The notes: generated by a model from the sequence alone, not told the origin. A DNA stretch of 64,000 bases from Larix kaempferi (GCA_027924585.1 BSBM01000965.1:248001-312000), one strand, 5' to 3'; numbered from the stretch's first letter, positions 11,100 through 23,079 are shown. A program made the numbers and translations.

Positions 11100-12294
11100 T
11101 TTTATGAAGTGCCGCTTCCGGTTGTGATCTAGATCTTGAACTGCTGTTGCCAAAACTCGAAAGGGTTTCTAGTTCTGATATTTCTGTGCATTTTTGGGCT
11201 GTGGGAGGTGTTCCATTGCGTCCGGAGTGTCGTTTCCATTGGGAAATAGTTTTTGTTTGATTGAAAACGGTTCCCGGTTGCTCCAGAAACGCGTATTTCA
11301 TCAAATCTGAAGGTATAATGTTACAGTGACGCATTTTTTATTTCGTTTTTTAAAAAGAAAAAATCTCATATTTCATCTTTTTTACGGTTAGATTTTTTTT
11401 GGGTTCGGATTGTTGCTTTCCCGTCTGCGTATGCTCTTTGCCGTGCACCTTGAGTGATCTCGGTAAATCAGAAACAGAAAAGGAAAGGGTTTTTCTTGGC
11501 TGCGTATGCTCTTTGTCGTGCACCTTGCGCGATCTCGGCAAATCATAAACAGAGAGAAAACGTAGACTTTCCAGACAAGCTAACAAGATCTAACTCCACA
11601 AGTGTGGAAAGGTTTTTTTGTTTCGATTTGTGGTCTGTTTTGCAGGAAAAAGGGCAAGCATTCAAACCGAGCAACAAGAGTAACAAAAAAAAAAAAAAAA
11701 CCCCTTCCTCATTCCCATATTTTACATACCTTTTAATCTAGCTCACTTGGTTCAAAGTTGCTTTATTCCTTAATAGGTCTTGAGTTCAAGTCTTAGGAAG
11801 TTACTTTTAAAAGAAAAAGTGCATGCAATTTCTATTTTTCAAGTTACTTTATTGTAAAAGTGCATCTCACTTAAATAATAAAAAATAAAAATACAAGTGA
11901 GTCACTTAAGTTTTTTATTTATTGTTGCACTATTTAAAAGTAATATCATTGTAAAAGTGAAATCACTTATTTTACAAAAGTGGTTCACTTAAAGCAACTT
12001 TCTTGTAAAGTGATTGTCAAAAGGTTTATCTTGGGAAGAGGGGGGTTCTTTTTTTGCTGGACATTCTCTAGCTGCCACGTCACTATTGGGGACATCTTCA
12101 ACGGTTTCTTTGTTCAAGCATAACTTCATCATACAGTTAGTTTTCAGTGCCGTTTTTTTTGAAACCGCCTATTTTTTCGAGCTCTTCACATCCAGACTAT
12201 TGGTTTCTGCTTTTACAGCCATTAATTTACAAATATGGCCGCCCCTTGTGATATTCTACTTAATAGTTCCAACTATTTCTCATGAAAATCTCGT
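11100..12294 (+). other. Copia 5' leader with internal repeats
   Basis: Non-coding leader. It contains an imperfect direct repeat of about 70 bp (CTGCGTATGCTCTTTG... at 11423 and 11499), a 15-base A run near 11686-11700, and an AT-rich tract (11760-12010) of short AAAGTG/CACTT motifs that can pair with each other. Short ORFs here do not resemble gag. Confidence 0.6.
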
Positions 12295-15200
12295 ATGGAG
12301 GATGTTCTACGAAGTAGGGGACTTTTCAGAATTACAACAGGAAAAGAAAAAGAACCCACTGATGATGATAAGAAAATAAAATGGGCAAATAGATGTGATG
12401 AAGCTCGTGGATTGATTGGGATGTCAATCTCTACTGATTTGTGATTCCACATATCTGGAATTGATGAACCTAATGCTGCTTGGGACAAGTTGGAAACTGT
12501 GTTTGGTAAACACAATGAAATTTGAGGTCATCAACTCGAAAATGAGTTGATTTAATTAAATCCAAGTGACTTTTCATGCATTCAAGATTATTTATCTAAG
12601 TACAAAACTCTTAAACTCTTATGTGCAGAATGTAAGATTGAGAGGGAAGACAAACAGTGCATTTATCATATTCTTTCCAAACTTGGACCTGCATATTCTG
12701 TTTTTGTATCTACATTTTACTCCATGAAAGCATCCTTGAATGTAGCTAGCTATCAAGAGCCTAGTCTTGAATCCTTTTGTGATTCCCTGATTAGAGAACA
12801 AGATAAACTCATTCATCTTGGAATAATCAACAATGCAGATACATCTGGGAAAGCCTTATTGTCCCAACAGAAAGAAAAGTCCAAGTCTCCCAAGAAACAA
12901 AATTTTCGCAATAATAAGTCAAACAAGGGTCCCAAACCCTCTCAGTCAGCTCCTTCTTTAAAAAATGACAAAGGATCCAAGCCAAAAGGCAAGAAGACTG
13001 AGCGTCATTGCAACTATTGCGGGAAAGATAATCATGATGAATCTAAGTGTTTCAAGAAGATGGCATCCTTGGAAGCAACAATGAAGAAGCACCACATCAG
13101 CCTAGATTCACCTTCAGAATCTGCCTCTCATGGACATGCACTTTGTGCTTCTGGTTATTCTTATAATGCATCTTCTTCTTCTACTTCAAATGAATGGCTC
13201 ATTGATTCTGGAGCATCTTATCATATGGCTAAAGATCAAGCCATCTTTTCTACTATGCATGAATGTAACACCAAACAAATATTTGTTGGTGATGATAGAT
13301 CTCTAAGTGTTGTAGGAGCTGGAACAGTTCTAGTAGATAATGGTCATTTTAGTGATGTACTATGTGTTCCAAGAATTTCCTGCAATTTGTTATCAGCCTA
13401 TCAGATCACTCATTCTGGTGAAGGTAAAACTGTGACCTTTACACCCCACCAAGCTGTAATCAAGGAATTTAAAGATCCTCAACAGGTTCTAGCTACCGGA
13501 ATTGTTGATGATATTACCAGGTTGTACAAGTTTAACAACTTTGGGTCATCACCTTTCCCTTCAGTTTTTGTTGCTCATAGTGATAACTTGAGCAAAATTT
13601 GGCATGAGCGATTTGGTCACTTAAATTATCGCTCATTGCAACAACTATGTAAAGAAAATATGGTGACAGGTCTTTCGATGGTATCTTGCAGAAATGGTGT
13701 TTGTTCCGGTTGTGTACTCAGAAAATATCATCGGGACAGTTTTGACAAACGTGCCTCTTGGCATGCCTCGGTTCCCTTGGAGCTTGTGCATAGTGACTTG
13801 TGTGGTCCTCTTCCATCTGCTTCCTTTTCTGCTTTCAAATATTTCTTAACTTTCATTGATGATTACACCAGATGCACTTGGGTTTATTTCCTAAAACTTA
13901 AGAGCGAAGTATTTAACATGTTCTTGGCCTACAAGGCCCTTGTTGAAAAACAATCTGGTCATCAAATTATTAAGTTAAGATCTGACAATGGAGGAGAATA
14001 TGTTAACAAACAGTTCACTACTTTCTGCACTGAACAAGGCATCCAACAACAGCACACTATTCCATATACACCACAACAAAATGGTGTAGCTGAACGGAAG
14101 AACCGCACTTTAAAAGAAATGGCTACTTGTATGATCCAATCTAAGGGACTAAGTCTTCAAGTTTGGGCTGAAGCCATAAATTGTGCAAATTACATAGTTA
14201 ATCGCACCCTCACAAAAGCATTACAAGGTATAACACCGGAAGAAGCATGGAGTAAAATTAAACTTGATGTAAGTCACTTTCCTGTGTTTGGTAGTGAAGC
14301 ATGGGCTCACATTCCAGATGAAAAACGGAAAGCATTGCAGCCTAAAAGTGAAAAGTGCATATTTGTTGGATATTCTGAAGATGTAAAAGGTTATAGACTT
14401 CTTCAATCACATTCTCATGCTATAATCATTAGAAGAGATGTTAAATTTGATGAAAATCTCTTGGCCTGCGAGCCTAATTCGACGATTGTGCCATCTTTGG
14501 CCTGCGAGCCTGATTCGGTGTTTGTGCCTCCTTCTTCTTCTTCCAACTTCCTTGAAAGGTTTCCAACTCCAGTTTCTGATGATGACAGTGAGGATGAAAA
14601 TCCGCCTGCTCATGTTCCTCCAGTTGCACCAGCACAAGTGCTTCCTCGATGGGTCCGTTCAACATGTGAAGCAGCTGGTGATCTTGCCGGTGATCCTAGA
14701 GATCAACGTCAAACACGTTCTCAGTTTCAATGAGCCTCTTCTCTTTTGGCTCAAGTTTCCGAGAATCATGATCCAGAAACTTTTGCAGAAGCTTCAGGGA
14801 ATCTAGATTGGGATGCAGCCATGGATGAAGAATATCATTCCTTAATGGTGAACGATACTTGGAATTTTTTACCTCTTCCAAAAGGAAGAAAACTTGTCAG
14901 ATGTAAATGGGTCTACAGAACTAAGTATGCATCAGATGGAAGTGTTGAAAGACTTAAGGCAAGGTTAGTTGCCAAAGGTTTTTCCCAAGTTGAAGGGATT
15001 GACTACAATGAAACCTTTGCTCCTGTCGCAAAAATGAACTCCATCCGCCTTGTTCTTTCCCTTCCAGCCTTACACAACTGGGAAGTCCATCAAATGGATG
15101 TCAAGTCTACCTTCTTACATGGTGATTTACAGGAGGAAATTTACATGGAACAACCTCCTGGCTATGTTCAGAATAACTCTAGCCTTGTCTGCCGCCTTAA

Positions 15201-16308
15201 GAAATCCTTATATGGCCTTAAGCAAGCTCCTAGAGCTTGGTATGCCAAAATGGATAACTTTCTCCTTGAAACTAGTTTTTCTAGATGCCATTCTGACCCC
15301 AATGTCTATACCAAGAAAGTAGGAAACCATCTCATCATACTTGTTCTATATGTTGATGACCTTATTCTTACTGGTAGAGACCCTAAGCTTATAACCCATG
15401 TGAAATCTAGTCTTAAACAAAATTTTGAAATGTCAGACTTAGGACATTTGCATTATTTTCTTGGTCTCCAAGTCCTGCAAACCAAAGAAGGAATCTTTCT
15501 TTCTCAGTCTAAGTATGCTTGTGACCTTCTTCGTTGCTTTCACATGGAAGATTGTATACCAGCCCCTTCTCCCTTCCAGTCTAGAGTCAAACTTTTTGCC
15601 ACTTGTACTTCACCTGAAGTCGATGCCACCTTGTATCGTCAGCTTGTTGGTAGTCTCTTATACTTGACTCATTCCCATCCTGACCTTTCCTTTGCCGTTG
15701 GTCGAGTTTCCCATTATATGCAGACACCTCATGAAAGTCACTGGAAAGCAGCTAAAAGAATACTTCGATATATTCAAGGTACAGTTCAGTTTGGGATTCA
15801 TTACAGTACAGGGGGGAAACCTTTGTTGGTTGGTTTCACTGATTCAGATTGGGCCAGCGATTCTGATGATCGAAAGTCTACTGTAGGTTATGTTTTCAGT
15901 CTGGGATCTGGACCTATTACTTGGGCTTGTAAGAAACAACAAGCTCTTGCTCTTTCTTCACCAGAGGCAGAATATCGTGCAGCAGTTAATGCCAGTCAGG
16001 AAGCCTTATGGCTTCGATAGATCTTTTCAGAGTTTGGATTCGAGCAGCAGCATCCTACTCCACTTTGGTGCGACAATCAAAGTGCCATCAAGCTTGCCAA
16101 AGATCCAGTTCTACATCAACGCAGCAAACACATTGAGCTACATATGCACTTCATCAGAAATCTTGTTCATGATCGTGTTCTTGAAGTGCTCTTTTGCCCT
16201 ACAGATGATCAAGTTGTAGACATCTTCACCAAGTCTCTTACAGAAGCGAAGTTTTCTAAACTTTGATCTATGTTAGGAGTTCAGGAACTTGTCATTAAGG
16301 GGGGATAG
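12295..16308 (+). pseudogene. Copia gag-pol polyprotein, one frame with several nonsense codons
   Basis: From the ATG at 12295 the frame can be followed to TAG 16306-16308 without a frameshift. It is broken by stops at 12442, 12523, 12553, 14731, 16018 and 16264. Gag lies at 12295 to about 13060 with a CCHC knuckle (CNYCGKDNHDESKC, 13011-13052). The protease has LIDSGASYHM (about 13200). Integrase shows H-H-C-C and HSDLCGP, RSDNGGEY, GVAERKN. RT begins near 14820 with the catalytic LYVDDLI at about 15345. RNase H has FTDSDWAS, SSPEAEYRA and WCDNQSA. Catalytic residues are kept; only stops disable it. A mini-repeat LACEPNS/LACEPDS lies between integrase and RT. Confidence 0.92.
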
Positions 16309-16380
16309 GATCTAATGCCTCCTTCCTTCTCCTAATAGTGTCACTTTGTAAATCCTTCAATCCTATCCCAAGTTATTCTT

Positions 16381-16389
16381 AAGGGGGGA
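16381..16389 (+). other. Copia polypurine tract
   Basis: AAGGGGGGA immediately before the 3' LTR, where plus-strand DNA synthesis would be primed. A near-identical tract (TAAGGGGGGAT) also occurs at the end of the coding frame, about 85 bp upstream. Confidence 0.75.
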
Positions 16390-16847
16390 TGTTACGATAT
16401 TTAGACACTTAGGAGTTAGTTAAGATCAACTTGTGTAATATATCCGTTAGGGATAGTGTGTTTCTTTAGTATGCATTAGTATGCATTTGTAAATATTTAA
16501 TCCGACGGTCACGATATGTTCTCGACATAGAGTGATCCGACGACTCAACTTCTCTTAGATCAAACCTAACCTTGATCCGTGGCTTAACACCCGATTGGTC
16601 CATGATCTCTATTTAAAGAGCATGGAGGGTCATTGTTTAGTTGATCGATTATGAGAAGCTCATTTGTAACTTTCTTTATTTGCATAATAAATTGTTCCGT
16701 AGAAGCTATTTGGCCGGGGCCGTGGAGTGTTTCCCTCAAGAGGGTTTAAACCACGTCAAAACATTGGTGTGTTGATCTATGATCTGTTTGTGTGAAGTGG
16801 TTTCTCTTGGTGTTCGGTCATTTGGTAGTACCCTGTGTACCCGAACA
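16390..16847 (+). repeat. Copia 3' LTR
   Basis: Begins TGTTACGATATT and ends CCGAACA. Alignable with 10623-11087 over its length. It is followed immediately by the right copy of the flanking repeat. Confidence 0.92.
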
Positions 16848-17178
16848 CAGTAAGACTCATTGAAAGGAATGAACTCGAAAGGAAAAAACTAGCAAGGCTA
16901 CATCCAAAGATGGGTAAAAAACCAACAAGGCTCAACCAAGAGAAATGAAGAGTTCTGGTCACAACCAAGTCATGGAACAGTCAAGAAACAGGCCATGAAA
17001 GACTCAGGATCAACCAAAACCAACCCATCAACAACCAAAGGTCATCAACCAACAAAATCCGGAGTTGTATGCTACTGTAGAAGGAATAACTGCGGGTACC
17101 CGCGAGCAGTAGAGTAAACAGAGGCAGGTATACGCGAGCAGAGCTAAGCTAGCTCGCGGGTGAGGAAAGGAAAATTGG
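16848..17178. repeat. Right copy of the 325-bp repeat flanking the copia complex
   Basis: Matches 8762-9088 and continues without a break to the Ty3 primer site, so this copy sits in its original context in the Ty3 leader. Confidence 0.85.
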
Positions 17179-17317
17179 CAAACAGAGAGTCCAATGGCTT
17201 AGAAAAAGCAAGTTTTCTATAGTGTATCTCAATGGCAGATAAGTGACACAGAGCTTCAACAAACAACAACTCTAATTATGGACTAATGCTCAAAACATTT
17301 CCCAAACATGGATGTTT

Positions 17318-17335
17318 TCCCCAGTGGAGTCGCCA
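17318..17335 (-). other. Ty3 primer binding site
   Basis: On the minus strand TGGCGACTCCACTGGGGA, a primer-site sequence of the type used by plant Ty3 elements. It begins 6 bases after the LTR end (CCAACA, at 17342). It fixes the orientation and the 5' end of the element whose coding parts lie at 0.45-7.6 kb. Confidence 0.8.
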
Positions 17336-17341
17336 TTTCTG

Positions 17342-18244
17342 TGTTGGAGAAAACTCACTATGGCTTGGGAGACCACTAGAGACAGCTGACTACCAGAAAT
17401 CAACTAAATTCTCAGAACTATGCTATTATAAATGGCAATGATAAGATAATGGAAAATGTAACCAACCTCGATCCAAATGTTTGATGTAGATCCCCGTTGG
17501 AGCTTTCCGATCCGTGCACTTGAGTCTGCAAATTAGTCTTGACAGCCAATATACAACAAGTACATATAATATATAAATGGCATTAACATCATCAATATCA
17601 ATGGCCCATGATATAACAAGTAAATGCAACCCAATGTAAGATAAAGAACATTTACAACATTAATGGACGAGAATATGAGTATTTCTATTAATAAACAAGA
17701 AGAAGTACAATGTGATACGACCTCTTGCCGGCAACCAATCTCAACCGAGATCTGGATCAATCCACTTGTGCCTCCACCACTTCAATCCTCCATGAATGGA
17801 AAACTCAAACTAGAATAAAAGTTTGGAAGGTGAACATAAAGGGTTCACAACTACAAGGATCAATGAGTGTAGACTCAAGATAGGGAAAAAATACACTAGA
17901 GTTCTCTTGCTCTTCTTTCTCCTCCCGTCCATAAGCCATATGTGCTCCATATATAGTCCTCTCAAAGGTAAGTGAAAGGACACATCGAGACGTGTCTTGA
18001 GTAGATGGAGAGCTAAAGGTCACCCAATGACCACTTTTTGGGAGTAAAAAGTAATAAACTAGTGATTTTTACCATTTTACTTGATACCCGTGGGCTATAG
18101 TGATGCAACTCGCGAGTACGCCTGCTATAGTGATGCAACAAGCGGGTAGGAATAAAAATAGGGCAAAATAGTATCTCTGAAGGATATAAGTGGATCTGAG
18201 TCAGTGAAATTGATCCTACAGGCCAAAGAATGTTGATGCTCACA
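17342..18244 (-). repeat. Ty3 5' LTR
   Basis: On the minus strand it would run from TGTGAGCATC (18244) to TTCTCCAACA (17342), with TG...CA ends. The inner end is firm because the primer site follows; the outer end is inferred because no second LTR is available for comparison. It contains a doubled GCTATAGTGATGCAAC motif near 18092-18141. Confidence 0.65.
17949..17960 (-). promoter_or_regulatory. TATA box candidate in the Ty3 LTR
   Basis: Minus strand CTATATATGGAG, inside the LTR with about 600 bp to its 3' end, a plausible site for the element's own promoter. Position and sequence only. Confidence 0.45.
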
Positions 18245-18256
18245 GGGTGGAAGATT

Positions 18257-18690
18257 ACGTTGTAACATTGAGCGACCCTTCTTGCAGTGTCTAACTATTA
18301 TGAAAATAATATGGGGAATAAGATGGGTCGACCGACCCTTCAATTACGAGGGAATTGTAAAAATAGAAAACCTTGGAAGTTATATCATATAAAAATGGTT
18401 TGTCCCGACTTCCGTTTTACAACAAGAAGGATCAGCCGCCCTTTCTTTTCGTTGTTAATTTTCAAAACCTTTATCCACCAATTTAGTTATAGCCATAATG
18501 GATAATGCAAGAAGGATCGACCAACCCTTCTTGCAGTGTCAAACTATTCTGAAAAGAATATTTGGAATAAGAACGGTTGGCTGACCTGTCATTTAGGAGG
18601 GAATTGTAACAATAGAACACCTTGGAGAAAGAGCGGACGCTCTTTCTTTGAGAATTTGTCTACTTGCCAGCAAAGTCTTTAAAGCAAAAT
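18257..18690 (+). repeat. Family A hairpin array, copy 1
   Basis: Four or more near-palindromes of the GAAGGGTCG/CGACCCTTC type, separated by conserved AT-rich spacers with fixed phrases (AGGGAATTGTAA, CACCTTGGA). The array ends in a second palindrome, AGAAAGAGCGG/CGCTCTTTCT (about 18630). It is followed by a shared tail (TTGATATCTAGTATCCTA and GGCATATTTGATTTGGCAC) that recurs after other arrays. Confidence 0.85.
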
Positions 18691-19289
18691 GTCTATAATT
18701 TTTTTTTGTTAAAATGTTGATATCTAATATCCTATGGTGACACATGGAACGATCATGTTGTGACATGTGGCATATTTGATTTGGCACATTGAGTATAGTG
18801 ATGTTACTAATTTTTATTAGATTTGGCACATAGTAGTTTATGCTAATTGAAATATTCACTGATAGTAGTTTTAAGGATAATTAGGCACATGCAAGATTAC
18901 CCTGTAGCTTATGTTAATCATTAACATGAATTTATTAATTTATGTTAATCATTTGCAAAAATAGATAAATGTTTTAATTAAATAAATAGTGTTCATAAAT
19001 AATCTGAAGTGAAAATCACCATTCATCAAAGAAATTTGACCAATTAACAAAAGAGGAATGAAGAGAAGGACTAACTGTATTACTTCAAAGTTGCAAAAAA
19101 TTACCATCTCTGCATCAATCAGAGAGTCTCCAGTCTTCTTTTGTTGATTTTATCCCCCCCTACCCCATGAGACCTCTACCGATCCTTCTTGCATTTTAGA
19201 GGTATTAATTGTAAAAATATTCAACCTGTGAAAAATAAAATTTGATTAAGTAGATTCTAAGGAGAATCTGATTAATAAAATATTTAATC
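18691..19289. other. Dispersed repeat tail segments
   Basis: No gene visible. It holds the GATTTGGCACATTGAG tail of family A, a TTAATTTATGTTAATCATTTGCA segment seen again near 22.7, 24.35 and 54.4 kb, and at 19040-19160 a segment ending in a C run that resembles the 3' flank of the coiled-coil pseudogenes at 27.4 and 32.9 kb. Confidence 0.5.
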
Positions 19290-19930
19290 TCCGATGAAAG
19301 TTTGTGTCGAACTATTATTAAAATAATATTGGGAATAAGAAGGGTCGGTCAACTCTTTAATTTCAAGGGAATTGTTAAAATAGAACACCTTGGAACTTAT
19401 AACATATAAAAATAGTTTGTCCCGACTTCTGTTTTCCAACAAGAAGGATCAACCGCCCCTTCTTTTCATAGTTAATTCTGAAAACCTTTATCCAATAATT
19501 CAGCTATATCCATAATGGGGAACACGAAAAAGGATCGACCGACCCTTCTTGCAGTGTCAAAATATTATGAAAGGAATATTGGTAATAAGAAGGGTCGACC
19601 GACCCTTCTTGCAGTGTAGAACTATTATGGAAATAATATGAGGAAATAATACAAGAATGATCGGCCGCCCCTTCTTTTCGTAGTGAATTGTAAAAACCTT
19701 TATCCATCAATTTAGCTATAGCCATAATGGAGAAAACAAAAAGGATCGGCCAACCCTTCATGCAGTGTTGAACTATTATGAAAAGAATATTTGGAAGAAG
19801 AAGGGTCGGCCAACCTTCATTTAGGAGGGACTTGTAACAATAGACCACCTTGGAGAAAGAGCGGCCGCGTCTATAAATTTTGTTGTTAACATGTTGATAT
19901 CTAGTATCTTAGGGTGACATGTGGAATGAT
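19290..19930 (+). repeat. Family A hairpin array, copy 2
   Basis: About six palindromes of the family A type, two consecutive ones (near 19534 and 19594) at 60-bp spacing. It ends with the AGAAAGAGCGGCCGC half of the second palindrome (about 19853) and the shared tail. On the minus strand the 60-bp period gives an open frame with a 20-residue repeat. Confidence 0.85.
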
Positions 19931-20080
19931 CATATTGTGACATGTGGCATATTTGATTTGGCACATTGAGTATAGCGAGGTTACTAATTTTTTATTACAG
20001 ATTTAAAACTTATAATTTTTTTTTCCAAAATTAGTAATGAAGATGGATGGGACGGATGGGGAATGGTAATTATCAAGGTA

Positions 20081-20145
20081 GATTTTGCTCGAGTAAGATA
20101 TCATCTCTGTAGATTCTGCTCGAGTAAGATATCATCTGTGTAGAT
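20081..20145 (+). repeat. Short tandem repeat, about 31 bp unit
   Basis: TAGATTTTGCTCGAGTAAGATATCATCT-type unit present twice in full and once in part. Part of a dispersed segment seen near 25.75, 34.6, 48.9, 52.2 and 54.9 kb in either orientation. Confidence 0.7.
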
Positions 20146-21340
20146 TTTGTCAAGTGATTGTACAATTATCCAGTAGTTCATGAGAGACCTGGAAATTGAC
20201 GGCATGTAGAACGTATTTGCTTCACTGGAACGTATTTGATAGGTCTGCTTGAAATTTAAACCCATCAAATCGACGTCCACCAAAATTAATTCACTTATCC
20301 ATCGTAAACAAATAGTACAGTTAGTACAGTAGTAAAATTACTAGTTTGGTACTTGTTGCAATTAAGAAGTTTAGTAATTAAGATTGGGAATATTTACATG
20401 GTTTAATAAATTGAAAATTTTCATCAGATTTATGCTTGTTTGATCCGCTAATTGTGACGTGAGTGCAGTGCGCTTCTTAGATGCATTTGTGACCTGAGTG
20501 TAGTGTGGCATTTTGTACCAACTTTGATGTAAATACGAAAATAGTACCGGCTTGCCTTGCTTGAGGTATGTCAAATTTTTTCAAGTTTCGTATGGCTTAA
20601 GGGTTCTATATTGATGATTTTGAAAAGTAGTAAATTATTGCTTGGATCATTGCTTTGTTACCATAGGTGCACTGGAAATCCTCCATATATTTTATTTATT
20701 TACGCAAAAAAGTATGGGATCATTCCTTGAACTGAAATTACCATGACGACGCCAGGGACAGAGGCTCTCGAGGCTGATATACCCATTTTTATCACTGTTA
20801 TCTTATATATATATATATATATATGGTGACCACCTATGGGATCGACCTTTGTGTTTAACTGCTGCAATGTTCTATGACTTTGCATGTTGCATTCAATAGC
20901 GATAGGATGAACTCTATTTTTCATATAATTGTTTATTGATTATTGTGCCTTTGTTGATTTTTGAAGAAAGGCTTGTTTTCATGAGAATGCTCCATACATT
21001 AATTTAAGTAATTTCATTTATTTTAGAAGGAAGAGATCTCTGCCAACGCATGCTCAAATTTCTAGTTATTGGTTAAGTTATTGTATTTTCTTGTTTGCTG
21101 GGAAGATGGGATGATCGGGCGACCTAGGATTCCTATTAATGCCATGCCTTGTTGCTACATAATTATTATGATGTCAAGGATCTTGGCGATCCCACCATGG
21201 TTCCATCCCAAGCCCCAAATTATTAGACTACTATGTCATTATCGTGATATTAAAGATTCAACATATTTTCCTGGAATGATCATTTGCACACGAATTGTTT
21301 GACTATTCTTACATAAAACGTAAAATGACTATTGTTACTA
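20146..21340. other. AT-rich intergenic sequence
   Basis: No supported gene. It contains an (AT)n microsatellite at about 20803-20824. Open frames of 60-77 codons on either strand show no recognisable domain. Confidence 0.5.
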
Positions 21341-21407
21341 AAAACATGTTACCGTCATCAAATTTTTAATTGACAGGTACATAAAATTTGAAATTCCAGC
21401 CCTTTTT

Positions 21408-22271
21408 GTGACATTGGCGAGGAACTGGAACATAATTGTACAAGTAAACTTCACATCGACGAGCATTATGGATGACCATCGTCGGGAGGAAGAGGTGAAG
21501 AGGAAGAGGCTCAATAGGGAATATATCCTTTTGGATAGTCGCAGAGTCTCTTCGGATCATAGGACAGTTTGGACACAATGTAGGATTTTTCAAATGGACC
21601 TATCGTCTTAAGTGTAGAAGGAAATCCAAGGTGTGGAGCGGGAGCTCTGGAAAAATCTTGGTAAAGATACCCTGCAGGAGGAAAGCCAGAAGATGGAAAA
21701 TTGGTTCGAGGACCCCTGGACCACTACTGGCCATTTAACCCAGTACGAGCAAACTATTGCCCGTTACTTGTTAGTGAAAAACTTAGTGGGGTATTCTCTT
21801 AGAGACCGTATGCAAAAGGAGGATGCGGTGCAGAACAAGCTTCAAGACAAAACTAGGGAGATGAACCGGAAGATGGAATTCTTGCTGCAAGACATGGACC
21901 TCCATATTCCTAATGCTACCATGACTACTCTGGAAGAACATCTTGGTAAAGATACTCTGCAAGAGGAAATCCAGGAGTTGGAATTCCAGGATGCCATGGA
22001 CCCAGGGAACACTGCTGGCCGTTTAACCTTGTACAAGCGAACTATTTCCCTTTACTCGGTAATGAAAAAATTGGTGGGGTATTCTCTTATGGACCGTATG
22101 CAAAAAGTGGATCCGGTGCAGAACTCGCTTCAAGACGAAACCAGGGAGTTGCACCGAAAGGTGGAATTCTTACTGCAATCCATGGGTCTCCGTATTCCTG
22201 ATGCTACCACGAATGCACGGGAAGTAAATGCTCAAGGCCTTTTCCTGGACTTGCCTTATATTTTACTGTAA
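21408..22271 (+). pseudogene. Unrecognised protein with an internal two-fold repeat
   Basis: One reading frame from about 21408 to TAA 22269-22271, broken by two closely spaced stops (21609-21611 and 21615-21617). The second part contains two similar blocks of about 95 residues: each begins LGKDTLQEE, has a helix-like middle (LVGYSLRDRMQK / LVGYSLMDRMQK, then VQN.LQD) and closes with MEFLLQDMDLHIP / VEFLLQSMGLRIP. The basic N-terminal part (HRREEEVKRKRLNRE) is less conserved. The predicted character is helical and charged, without transmembrane segments. I do not recognise the family. The sequence just upstream (21340-21395) resembles 35410-35465, so the locus may belong to a multicopy family. 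The frame may be a pseudogene or two exons. Confidence 0.5.
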
Positions 22272-22459
22272 TGCTGTTAAGCTCTCTAGTGATCAGGGGT
22301 TGTTTCTCCCATGTAGTTGGTGTGTTTTTTTTGTTAATATCATAGTAGCAAAATACTGCCGTGTTAGCAGTTGCTGCACACAAATTTGAACAAAGTTAAA
22401 AATACCGTGAACATTTAAGGTGACGAGACGTTTTGAAGATGATATGAGTTTATGAAAAA

Positions 22460-23075
22460 AATTATTTGATTTGGCACATTGAGTATAATGAGGTTTCTAA
22501 TTTTTATTTGATTTCGCACATTGATTATAGCGAGGTTACTAATTTTTATTTGATTTGGCACATTGAGTATAATGAGGTTACTAATGCGGGTTTAACTACA
22601 ACACAATCAGGAAATGAAAATTAACTGATAGTAGTTTTAAGGATTAGGCACATGCAAGATTACCCTGTAGCTGGAATGCTAATTGACAAATTAACATGAA
22701 TTTATTAATTTATGTTAATCATTTGCAGAAAAACTATGTATGAATTTATTAATTTATTAACTTCTTTTTGTATCTTGTTCACAGTATGTAAATGTTAGGA
22801 GGAAATCTCTGGAAATTGAATAACAACACTTTTTCTATGGAATATGATGACTAACAAAGCCCATATTGGTCTTTGTGTTTAAGAAGAGCAATAAAGATCC
22901 CATAATGATAAACTGTAATGAATTGCCATGATTAAAACCTTTCGGTCTGAGAAATGCAATTATCACATTTGTAACGAAATAACATATAGCATGCGCCAAC
23001 AAAATTTGGATTAAGATGGAGTACAATTTTAACTATATCAAATCTAAACAACTTATCATTATGGATTAAACTTGG
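22460..23075. repeat. Dispersed repeat D, copy 1
   Basis: The segment from GATTTGGCACATTGAGTATA to AAACAACTTATCATTATGG recurs nearly unchanged at 24140-24715 and, in its second half, at 33600-33870. It contains AGAAATGCAATTATCAC and GAGGAAATCTCTGG as landmarks. No coding content is recognised. Confidence 0.85.
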
Positions 23076-23079
23076 ACAA

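Larger units (their letters stand above)
10623..16847 (+). mobile_element. Full-length Ty1/copia element, decayed
   Basis: Two LTRs (10623-11087 and 16390-16847) flank an initiator-Met-type primer site, a 1.2-kb leader, a gag-pol reading frame and a polypurine tract. Domain order gag, protease, integrase, RT, RNase H is that of Ty1/copia. Hand alignment of the LTRs shows about 20-25 differences in 455 positions, so the insertion is not recent. No target-site duplication is visible, because the left LTR borders the pol fragment of a neighbouring copy instead of host DNA. Confidence 0.92.
454..18244 (-). mobile_element. Decayed Ty3/gypsy LTR retrotransposon, split by a copia complex
   Basis: Minus-strand element read from right to left: LTR (17342-18244), 18-base primer site (17318-17335), leader, gag, protease, RT, RNase H, integrase, then a separate archaeal-type RNase H. 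The RT-RNase H-integrase order and the GPY-like integrase tail show Ty3/gypsy; the extra RNase H suggests the Tat side of the plant Ty3 tree (family knowledge plus inference). All coding blocks carry stops or frameshifts, so it is inactive. The leader is interrupted between 8762 and 16847 by a Ty1/copia complex. The 3' LTR is not visible and should lie left of the window. Confidence 0.85.

Noticed and set aside
11350-11741. Short open frames in the copia leader
   Set aside because: They are built from the duplicated 70-bp leader segment and an A run; no similarity to gag.
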